Below, in pieces: positions 1 through 5,217 of a DNA stretch of 5,244 bases. Source of the DNA: Nocardia sp. (GTDB lineage: Bacteria; Actinomycetota; Actinomycetes; Mycobacteriales; Mycobacteriaceae); contig JABFXT010000380.1 of the NCBI GenBank assembly GCA_013361595.1, positions 1-5,244 of the forward strand, read 5' to 3'. The stretch's first letter is position 1. Each line of letters opens with the position of its first letter. The notes beneath the pieces are model-generated. The model was not told where the DNA came from and searched no databases. It was given only the letters and a program-made list of their open reading frames with translations. A program made the translations under genes and the position numbers.

Positions 1-1
1 G

Positions 2-1201
2 CACATGTTCGAGGTGCTGGGTGAGTTGAAGGGTTGTGCCGCGAAGCTCGGGCAGTTGCTCGCGATCTACCAACTCGCCCTGCCGCGGGATATCGCCGCG
101 CCGTATCAGGTCGCGCTGGCCCGGTTACAGGATTCGGCGCCGGTGATGCTGCCGGCCACTGTGCACGGCGTGCTGGCCGAGCATCTGGGCCCGGATTGGC
201 GGGATTCGTTCCGGGAGTTCGACGATCGGCGGGCCGCGGCCGCGTCGATCGGCCAGGTGCACCGCGGGGTCTGGCACGACGGCCGGGCGGTCGCGGTGAA
301 GGTCATGTACCCGGGCGCCCGGGCGGCGGTGGAGTCGGACCTGGTGCAGTTGCGGCGGATCTCGACGCTCGCGTCGGTGTTCCTGCCGGGCGCGGATGTG
401 AAATCGGTGACCGAGGCGCTGTGCGAGAGTGTGCGCGCGGAACTGGATTACGCGGCCGAGGCGGACAATCAGCGGGCCTTCGCCAAGGTGTATGCCGGGA
501 GCACCGAATTCCGGGTACCGGAGGTGCTGGCGCAGCGCGGCGACGTCCTGGTCTCGGAGTGGCTGGACGGTATTCCGGCGGCCCGGATCATCGAATCCGG
601 CAGCCGGGCGCAGCGGGACCGGGTCGGCGAGGCGATGATGCGGTTCGTGCTGACGGGCTGGGAGCAGCACGGATTGTTGTACTGCGACCCGCATCCCGGC
701 AATCTGCGCCTGCTCGCGGACGGCCGGCTCGGGGTGGTGGATTTCGGCGCCTGCGCACCGTGGCCGCATCCGGGTTTCACCCGGTTGGTGGTCGAGATGT
801 GCGATGCGATCTTCAACGGCGAACCGGCGGCATTGGAGACGGCGGTGCGTACGCACGGATTCGCCTTCCCGGGGCGGACTCTCGACGCGGCCGCGCTGGA
901 CGCCGCGTTGTCGGCGTGCGCGGAGCCGGTGCGGCACCCGCGGTTCCGCATCACCACGCCGTGGTTGCGTAAACAGGTGCTGCGCACCACCGCGTTGCGG
1001 TTGACGAATGTGATGCGGGAGCTGACGCTGCCACCGGATTGCACGCCCTTCGCGCGTGCGGCGCTCACCCTGGTCGGCACCCTGAGCCAGTTGGAATGCG
1101 AATGCGACTTCGCTGCCGAACTGGAGCGGTCGGTGCCCGAACTCGGCGAGGTGTTCGCGGTGATGCGGCGCGCTCCGGCACCGGGCGTACCGGCGAGCTG
1201 A
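2..1201 (+). CDS. ABC1/AarF/UbiB-family atypical protein kinase, 5' end outside window
   Basis: Atypical kinase of the ABC1 (AarF/UbiB/COQ8) family; members bind ATP and are tied to isoprenoid-quinone or lipid metabolism, but the substrate here is unknown. Counting from the ATG at base 5, the sequence shows the family KxGQ motif (K14-Q17), the Ala-rich loop AAAASIGQVH (77-86) that replaces the usual Gly-rich loop, the beta-3 lysine in VAVKV (K99), the ELD signature (145-147) followed by EADN, the catalytic loop CDPHPGN (D228, N233) and DFG (246-248). All catalytic residues are kept, so it should be active. The frame is open to the left edge, and the first visible residues match the stretch that follows about 50 N-terminal residues in relatives such as mycobacterial Rv3197, so the true start is upstream and the ATG at 5 is probably internal. 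No membrane segment or signal peptide is visible. It converges with the hydrolase gene. Family assignment is firm; biological role is not. Confidence 0.93.
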   Translation, partial: HMFEVLGELKGCAAKLGQLLAIYQLALPRDIAAPYQVALARLQDSAPVMLPATVHGVLAEHLGPDWRDSFREFDDRRAAAASIGQVHRGVWHDGRAVAVKVMYPGARAAVESDLVQLRRISTLASVFLPGADVKSVTEALCESVRAELDYAAEADNQRAFAKVYAGSTEFRVPEVLAQRGDVLVSEWLDGIPAARIIESGSRAQRDRVGEAMMRFVLTGWEQHGLLYCDPHPGNLRLLADGRLGVVDFGACAPWPHPGFTRLVVEMCDAIFNGEPAALETAVRTHGFAFPGRTLDAAALDAALSACAEPVRHPRFRITTPWLRKQVLRTTALRLTNVMRELTLPPDCTPFARAALTLVGTLSQLECECDFAAELERSVPELGEVFAVMRRAPAPGVPAS

Positions 1202-1241
1202 GCGCGCCACGACCGGGGTACGAGCGCACCGTCTGGGACAT

Positions 1242-1271
1242 TTTCCGGTGAGACCGCCTATTTTGCGGAAA
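1242..1271. terminator. possible bidirectional terminator between convergent genes
   Basis: The 97-base spacer between two converging genes contains overlapping inverted repeats. TTTCCG (1242-1247) pairs with CGGAAA (1266-1271). Inside are CGGT-GAG-ACCG (1246-1256) and CCGC (1254-1257) with GCGG (1265-1268) around a CTATTTT loop. These cannot all form at once. The surrounding 1257-1290 is clearly more AT-rich than the rest of the window. Position between convergent genes suggests a two-way terminator. The stems are short and there is no clean T-run, so this is tentative. Confidence 0.35.
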
Positions 1272-1298
1272 TTCTATCCTATTTATCCGTAGGCACAA

Positions 1299-1898
1299 TC
1301 AGTAACCCAGCCATTGCCGCCACACGGGCAACAGCCGGTCGGCGAAAGCCGCATAACCTTCCGCCCCCGGATGCGCACCGTCTCCCGCCCGCACCTGCTC
1401 CGCCCAGGCCGGGAGATCGGCCAGCAGCCGGAAGGACGCGGCGTAGGGGACCTCGAACTCGGCGCAGGTCTGCTCGAAGCTCCGGTCCAGCTCACCGATC
1501 CGCTCGTTGTGCCGGGCATCGTCGACCGGCGGCGGCCCCACCACCAGCACCGGCCAACCCTGCGCCCGGGCGGTGGTGAGCAATACGGACAGATTCGTCA
1601 CCGTGCTCGCTGCCTCGACCAACGGCCGGCCCTCGACCAGCAGACTGTCGTTCACCCCGAACGAGAACACCACCCGCCCGTCCGACCCGGCCGGCAGCCG
1701 CACCAGACATTCCGCGGCCCACCTCGCGGCGATATCGGCGGAGGTGTGCCCGCGCACCCCGAGGTTGTACACAGTCCGTGCCGCCCCGGCGGCCCGCGCA
1801 TGCGCGGTCAACCGGCCGGCCCACCCCAGAGCCTGCGGGTCGCCGATACCGGCGACGAAGGAGTCCCCTACCAAACAGATGCGTTGATCACCACTCAC
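1299..1898 (-). CDS. SGNH/GDSL-type hydrolase (esterase/lipase-like)
   Basis: A 199-residue serine hydrolase of the SGNH/GDSL superfamily, which cleaves ester or acyl bonds; substrate unknown. All blocks are visible: block I GDSF with nucleophile S13 after the strand RICLVGDS; block II NLGVRG with oxyanion glycine G47; block III GVND (81-84) with N83; block V DGAH with D173 and H176 as catalytic pair. The length fits the single-domain, lysophospholipase-like members. No signal peptide or lipobox precedes block I, so it is probably cytosolic. The frame stays open upstream to base 2207, but the GTG at 1898 sits just before the first strand, the usual place for the start; upstream residues look non-coding and overlap the opposite gene. 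There is no convincing Shine-Dalgarno sequence (only CCAGGG directly touching the GTG), so the mRNA may be leaderless. It is divergent from the flippase and convergent with the kinase gene. Confidence 0.88.
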   Translation of the reverse strand: MSGDQRICLVGDSFVAGIGDPQALGWAGRLTAHARAAGAARTVYNLGVRGHTSADIAARWAAECLVRLPAGSDGRVVFSFGVNDSLLVEGRPLVEAASTVTNLSVLLTTARAQGWPVLVVGPPPVDDARHNERIGELDRSFEQTCAEFEVPYAASFRLLADLPAWAEQVRAGDGAHPGAEGYAAFADRLLPVWRQWLGY

Positions 1899-2016
1899 CC
1901 CTGGATTCTGACAGCGTGTTGGTGTGTATCGTCCGGCTCGGGGTCCTGCATACTCACCTGCTGGTGGTCGTGGCCGGCCCGTCAGCTTCACCTCGATCCG
2001 AAAGTACCGATACGAC
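1899..2016. promoter_or_regulatory. divergent intergenic region, presumed back-to-back promoters
   Basis: This 118-base gap separates two divergent starts, so promoters for both must lie in or near it. GTATCG (1926-1931) and its inverse CGATAC (2008-2013) lie near the two ends and give an outward-facing GATAC core on each strand. Read on the minus strand, GATACA (1930-1925) could be a -10 box about 26 bases before the GTG. On the plus strand, TACCGA (2005-2010) ends seven bases before the ATG, which would suit a leaderless transcript. Neither box matches the TANNNT consensus fully and no good -35 box is seen. That promoters exist follows from gene order; the exact boxes are guesses. Confidence 0.45.
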
Positions 2017-4401
2017 ATGCGAGTCGATGGGCGGGAGATCCCGGTCACGGGCAGTCTCCTACAACCGCTCACGCGGCGGACCAGCGATATCCTGCGTGTC
2101 GTCTTCGCGGCGATCGGCGTCGCGGTGGTGATCGCCGGTTCGCTGATCACCCGGCCCGAATGGCTGGCGCTGGAGCGTTCGGTCTCCAATATCGTCGGAT
2201 TCCTCAACCCGGACCAGTCGAACCTGGTCTATCTGCTGTACGGGATCGTCATCCTCATCCTGCCGTTCGCGATCCTGGTCGAACTGGCCTTCGGACGCCA
2301 ATGGAAACTGCTCGCGGGCTACGCCACCGCCGGACTGACGGCGGTACTGCTGCTCTCCATCACCCCCAGCGGACTGTCGGCCCCGCAGTGGCACCTCCAG
2401 GTCCCGGAGAATCTGGACGACAAAACCTTCCTGCAGCAGTTCCTCGACGACCCGCGCTGGATAGCGATGCTGGCCGCCGTACTCACCGTCGCCAGTCCGT
2501 GGCTTCCCGTGCGGCCCCGCCGCTGGCTGTGGGTGCTGCTCCTGGCGTTCGCGCCCATCCACCTGGTGGTCAGCACAGTAGTTCCGGCGCGGGCGATGTT
2601 CGGCCTGGTGGTCGGCTGGCTGGTGGGCGCGGTGATCGTCCTGCTGGTCGGGACACCCGCGCTGGAGGTACCGCTGGAGGCAGCGGTACGGCAACTGGCC
2701 CGCCGCGGCTACACCGTCACCCGGTTCACCGTCGTCCGACCGGCCGGGCCCGGTGCGCTCATGCTCTCGGCAGTCGTGGAGGAACGCGAACGCGCGCTGG
2801 TGGTCGAGCTGTACGGTAAGAATCAACGCTCACTCAGCGCGGTTCGCCAGCTGTGGCGCTGGCTGACCTTCCGCTCCAGTGAGACAGCACCGCTGCACGG
2901 ATCCATGCATCGCGCGGTCGAACACCGCGCACTGATGGCCATCGCCCTCGCCGAATTGGATCTGGCCGCCCACCGGCCGGTCACCGTATCGGGCCTGCCG
3001 CGCGGCTGGATGCTGTACGCGCATACGCTGCCCGCCGGACGCTCGATCGAACAGGACCCCGCCGACCCCACGGCACTGGATTCGGTATGGCATGCCCTGA
3101 CGGTATTGCGCGAGCGCGGGATCGCCCACGGTGAACTGCGGCCCGCCGAGATCCGGATCGGACCCGACGGTGCGCTGTTCGGCGGTTTCACCGCGGCGGA
3201 ACTGTGCGCCTCCGATGCCCAACTGCAATCCGATATCGCTCAGCTACTGGTCTCGATGACAGCGGTTTTCGGCGCCGAACCGGCGGTGCGCTCGGCGATC
3301 GGCGCACTCGGCGAGGAGACCGTGCTCACCGCTTCGCGCCGACTCACCAAGTTCGCCATGCCGGGCGGTATCCGCAAATCCATCCCCGACTGGAAATCGG
3401 TGGTTTCCGCCGCACGCGAGGAAGTACGCGAGCAGACCGGCGAAGACCGGATCGAGGCCGAGCAGATCACCCGGTTCAGCCGCAAAAGCCTCATCCAGCT
3501 GGCACTGCTGATCGGCCTGGTCTATGTGGCCTACCCCTTCATCAGCGCGGTACCCACCTTTTTCACCCAGCTCCGCGAAGCGAACTGGTGGTGGGCGCTG
3601 GCAGGGCTGGCACTGTCGTCGTTGACCTATCTCGGCACGGCCGCGGCACTGTGGGCCTGCGCGTCGAGCGTGGTGAAGTACTGGCCGCTGGTCCTGATGC
3701 AGATCGCGAACACTTTCGCCGCGACCACCACCCCGGCCCGCGTGGGCGGGCTGGCACTGAGCGTGCGCTTCCTCCAGAAGGGCGGCGTCGGAGCGGTGCG
3801 GGCCACGGCCGCGGTCGCGCTACAGCAGGCGGTACAGGTCTGCACCCATATATCGCTACTGGTGCTGTTCAGCGTCGCCGCCGGGACCTCGGCGGACCTC
3901 TCGCATTTCGTACCCTCGCCCACGGTGCTCTACCTGATAGCCGGCGTCGGCGTGGGGATCGTCGGCACCTTCATGTTCGTGCCGAAACTGCGACGCTGGC
4001 TCAACAATTCGGTACTCCCGCAGGTCCAGGAGGTCGTCAGCGAACTGGCCCTGCTGGCACGCGACCCGAAACGTTGCGTGATCATCGTGCTCGGCTGCGC
4101 GGCGCTCACCCTCGGACAGGCACTGGCCCTCTTCGCCAGCGTCCAGGCATTCGGCGGCGGAACGACGTTCGTCACCGTCACCATCGTGACGATGATCGGC
4201 GGCACCCTGGCCTCGGCGGCGCCGACACCGGGCGGTGTCGGCGCGGTGGAAGCGGCGCTGATCGGCGGTCTTGCCGCATTCGGCCTCCCCGCCGCGGTCG
4301 CGGTGCCCTCGGTACTGCTCTACCGGGTGCTCACCTGCTGGATCCCGGTCTTCTGCGGCTGGCAGGTGATGCGCTGGATGGCCGAGAAGAACATGATCTG
4401 A
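2017..4401 (+). CDS. three-part membrane protein: TM block, pseudokinase, YbhN/UPF0104-type flippase block
   Basis: A 794-residue membrane protein. Residues 25-213 hold about six hydrophobic segments (near 25-44, 70-92, 98-116, 149-166, 170-188, 193-213). Residues about 215-485 are soluble and kinase-like: an RAVEH-type helix C and a HGELRPAEI catalytic-loop equivalent (371-379). The beta-3 lysine is E264 (in VVELYGKNQ), the catalytic Asp is E373, the metal-binding Asn is E378, and DFG is GGF (389-391), so it is a pseudokinase. Residues about 489-790 form the LPG_synthase_TM/UPF0104 (YbhN/AglD-type) block, with the signatures PARVGG (573-578) followed by RFLQKGG, and PTPGGVGAVEAAL (736-748). 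Such proteins are thought to move lipids or lipid-linked sugars across the membrane; the C-terminal aminoacyl-transfer domain of MprF is absent, so calling it a lysyl-PG synthase would be wrong. ATG 2017 is chosen because the frame upstream (GTG at 1924) runs through the promoter region and reads as non-membrane, Arg/Pro/Gly-rich sequence. No Shine-Dalgarno is obvious. Substrate unknown. Confidence 0.88.
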   Translation: MRVDGREIPVTGSLLQPLTRRTSDILRVVFAAIGVAVVIAGSLITRPEWLALERSVSNIVGFLNPDQSNLVYLLYGIVILILPFAILVELAFGRQWKLLAGYATAGLTAVLLLSITPSGLSAPQWHLQVPENLDDKTFLQQFLDDPRWIAMLAAVLTVASPWLPVRPRRWLWVLLLAFAPIHLVVSTVVPARAMFGLVVGWLVGAVIVLLVGTPALEVPLEAAVRQLARRGYTVTRFTVVRPAGPGALMLSAVVEERERALVVELYGKNQRSLSAVRQLWRWLTFRSSETAPLHGSMHRAVEHRALMAIALAELDLAAHRPVTVSGLPRGWMLYAHTLPAGRSIEQDPADPTALDSVWHALTVLRERGIAHGELRPAEIRIGPDGALFGGFTAAELCASDAQLQSDIAQLLVSMTAVFGAEPAVRSAIGALGEETVLTASRRLTKFAMPGGIRKSIPDWKSVVSAAREEVREQTGEDRIEAEQITRFSRKSLIQLALLIGLVYVAYPFISAVPTFFTQLREANWWWALAGLALSSLTYLGTAAALWACASSVVKYWPLVLMQIANTFAATTTPARVGGLALSVRFLQKGGVGAVRATAAVALQQAVQVCTHISLLVLFSVAAGTSADLSHFVPSPTVLYLIAGVGVGIVGTFMFVPKLRRWLNNSVLPQVQEVVSELALLARDPKRCVIIVLGCAALTLGQALALFASVQAFGGGTTFVTVTIVTMIGGTLASAAPTPGGVGAVEAALIGGLAAFGLPAAVAVPSVLLYRVLTCWIPVFCGWQVMRWMAEKNMI

Positions 4402-4418
4402 GCTGTGTCTATGGCGTC

Positions 4419-4528
4419 GCCTTCGGCGCCGCGGGGCGGGGCCCTCGTGACCCCGGTTCTTCACTCCTGCGCTCCTCCGCTTCGCTCCCCCGCTCCGTCG
4501 CTCCAGAACCGGGGCGGGCCCCGCCTTT
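4419..4528 (+). repeat. palindromic intergenic repeat element, copy 1 (complete)
   Basis: Starts at GCCTTCGGCG, 17 bases after the flippase stop codon. It contains a left arm, a pyrimidine-rich loop with repeated CGCTCC/CGCTTC units, and a right arm ending in GGGCCCCGCC. A second region (4711-4807) keeps the same order of blocks: GCCTTCGGCG, then GGGG with GGCCCTCG, then GGTTCTTCACTCC or GGGTCTTTCCTCC, then CGCTCC-n-TCGCTCCAGAA. That shared order shows this is a repeat unit and not only a hairpin. It may belong to a larger dispersed family in the genome, which the window cannot show. Confidence 0.6.
4435..4525. terminator. long GC-rich stem-loop downstream of the flippase, candidate terminator
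   Basis: GGCGGGGCCC (4435-4444) pairs exactly with GGGCCCCGCC (4516-4525), and CCCCGGTTCT (4451-4460) pairs exactly with AGAACCGGGG (4505-4514). The two 10-bp stems are separated by a 6-base (TCGTGA) and 1-base internal loop, and enclose a 44-base loop. It begins 33 bases after the stop codon of the flippase gene. Only TTT follows the stem, so it lacks a proper U-tract; actinobacterial terminators often do. The stem is certain from the sequence; its use as a terminator is inferred from position. Confidence 0.5.
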
Positions 4529-4594
4529 GTGGTGGGCCTTGCCTTTGTGGTGGGCCTTGCCTTCGGGGTGGGCCTTGCCTTCGGCGTCGGGTCG
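4523..4594 (+). repeat. 18-bp tandem repeat, about 3-4 units
   Basis: The unit GCCTTTGTGGTGGGCCTT occurs twice without change (4523-4540 and 4541-4558). A third unit, GCCTTCGGGGTGGGCCTT (4559-4576), differs at two positions, and a fourth (4577-4594) keeps the start GCCTTCGG and then diverges. The first unit overlaps the final bases of the large stem. The unit length is a multiple of three, so all frames stay open and give six-residue repeats such as VVGLAF; this explains misleading open frames here. Confidence 0.85.
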
Positions 4595-4668
4595 GGTTCG
4601 GGTCTGTCGGCGGGGTCTGCCGGTTCGGGTTTTCTGCTTCGGCGATCGGTCGCTGGGTTCCTTGTTCT

Positions 4669-4698
4669 GTCGCCTCAGAGCCGGGTGGGCCCGGCTGT
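4669..4698. repeat. partial copy of the element's right arm with a 7-bp hairpin
   Basis: Reads GTCGCCTCAGAGCCGGG then TGGGCCCGGCT, and parallels the right arm of copy 1 (GTCGCTCCAGAACCGGG then GCGGGCCCCGCC). Within it AGCCGGG (4679-4685) and CCCGGCT (4690-4696) form a perfect 7-bp stem around a TGGG loop. No matching left arm was found next to it, so it looks like a fragment or a half-element with its own small palindrome. Confidence 0.45.
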
Positions 4699-4710
4699 GT
4701 ATTCGGCTCG

Positions 4711-4807
4711 GCCTTCGGCGGGCGGGGGCGAGGCCCTCGAGGTGCCGGGTCTTTCCTCCGGTGATCGGCCGCCGCGCTCCTTCGCTCCAGAAGCAGGCCC
4801 GGACCCG
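4711..4807 (+). repeat. palindromic intergenic repeat element, copy 2 (decayed)
   Basis: Shares the decamer GCCTTCGGCG, a GGGGGCGAGGCCCTCG block, a GGGTCTTTCCTCC block and CGCTCCTTCGCTCCAGAA with copy 1 in the same order. The loop is shorter and the long palindrome is lost; only CGGGTC (4746-4751) with GACCCG (4802-4807) and smaller pairings remain. Its right end lies about 14 bases from where recognisable MFS transporter sequence begins. Confidence 0.5.
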
Positions 4808-4820
4808 TCCACTGGGGTGA

Positions 4821-5116
4821 CTATCCGGAGTCGAAGGACGGCGTCAGGTGTTCGACGCCTGCGTCGTCACGTTCGGCGGGCTACTGCTCGGCGGACGCCT
4901 ATCGGATCTGCTCGGCGCGCCGGGTATTCGCGGCCGACCGGGTCGTAGCCGGACAGTTCAGCACTCGGGGGTGCGGCCACAAGTGCGGGCGCCGCAACCA
5001 CCGGACGCGCGATCCGGGGTGCCGACGTCTGCCTCTCCGATACCTACAGGCTCGGACTCCGTACGATCCGCGCTCGGCCACATACGTTCGACGACGGCGC
5101 CCAGGATACGTTCGGC
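4821..5116 (+). pseudogene. remnant of a DHA2-type MFS drug-efflux transporter (N-terminal part)
   Basis: Three forward frames read in turn give the early part of a DHA2-family major facilitator. Bases 4848-4916 give VFDACVVTF then GGLLLGGRLSDLLG, which is the family's TM2 and motif A loop (consensus DAY-TFGGLLLLGGRLADLLGRRR). A shift of +1 gives RRVFAADRVVAG (4918-4953). A further shift gives SSALGGAATSAG and GRAIRGA (4955-5011), matching the TM3 end and the GRA-QG-GAA stretch of TM4. Spacing between blocks fits the family (eleven residues from RRVF to LGG). In the last frame LGL and TFDDGAQ (to about 5107) may match the TLxL and TTFPEGAQR region, more weakly. The true start, TM1 and the whole C-terminal two thirds are absent, and no single frame covers the matches. 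It is therefore a dead gene fragment, not a functional pump. Its left edge abuts repeat copy 2. Confidence 0.65.
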
Positions 5117-5185
5117 AGCTGCCGACCGGACCCGCACACCGCCCCGGCCGTCGAGTGCCACCGCAACCATGCGCGTCGAGTTTTA

Positions 5186-5217
5186 CGAGACACCTCAAAG
5201 GGTTGAGGCCCGTCTCG
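5186..5217. other. 12-bp bipartite stem-loop
   Basis: CGAGAC (5186-5191) pairs with GTCTCG (5212-5217), and inside it CCTCAA (5193-5198) pairs with TTGAGG (5203-5208) around an AGGG loop, with a 1-base and 3-base bulge between the two stems. TTTTA precedes it on the plus strand and no T-run follows on either strand, so a standard intrinsic terminator is not supported. It may be a terminator without U-tract, or a leader structure of a gene starting to the right of the window. The area 5117-5185 holds nothing recognised. Confidence 0.45.

Larger units (their letters stand above)
4402..4820. other. non-coding repeat island after the flippase gene
   Basis: About 420 bases with no believable gene. 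Open frames exist here only because the 18-bp repeats and GC-rich composition lack stop codons; their products are low-complexity Gly/Leu/Val or Gly/Pro/Cys/Leu strings. The stretch is built from related pieces: a full palindromic element (4419-4528), an 18-bp tandem repeat (4523-4594), a partial right arm (4669-4698) and a decayed second copy (4711-4807). The decamer GCCTTCGGCG occurs three times, at 4419, 4577 and 4711. The region 4595-4668 is GC-rich filler in which nothing more was recognised. Confidence 0.7.

Noticed and set aside
125..1210. Long minus-strand open frame opposite the ABC1 kinase gene
   Set aside because: Its product is Arg/His/Pro/Gln-rich with no recognisable motif, while the plus strand encodes a full set of ABC1 kinase motifs. 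It is a typical antisense shadow of a high-GC gene.
1924..2016. N-terminal extension of the flippase from the GTG at 1924
   Set aside because: The 31 extra residues are Arg/Pro/Gly-rich, unlike the family, and would cover almost the whole divergent promoter region. ATG 2017 fits better.
1314..2819. Long plus-strand open frame covering the hydrolase gene and the start of the flippase
   Set aside because: It runs antisense to the clear SGNH motifs and out of frame with the membrane protein; its product is Arg/Pro/Gly-rich without domains.
4461..4504. Repeated CGCTCC units as a possible CRISPR-like array
   Set aside because: Units are only about 6 bases with irregular short gaps and no spacers of even length; it is the loop of the palindromic element.
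3204..4820. 538-codon open frame overlapping the flippase gene and the repeat island
   Set aside because: Low-complexity Arg/Gly/His-rich product; the other frame gives coherent membrane helices and the UPF0104 signatures.
4845..4861. Near-perfect 17-base palindrome CAGGTGTTCGACGCCTG, operator-like
   Set aside because: It lies at the start of the MFS remnant's coding-like segment and is explained by its codons (Q-V-F-D-A-C); no second copy was found in the window.
4529..4948. Open frame giving a VVGLAF-repeat membrane-like protein
   Set aside because: The hydrophobic repeat is a by-product of the 18-bp tandem DNA repeat; the rest is low-complexity and runs into the MFS remnant in another frame.
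4958..5170. 70-codon minus-strand open frame starting at an ATG at 5170
   Set aside because: Third-position GC is only moderate (about 70 percent by eye), there is no Shine-Dalgarno and no recognised motif, and its 3' part lies antisense to the MFS remnant. A small real gene cannot be excluded but is not supported.
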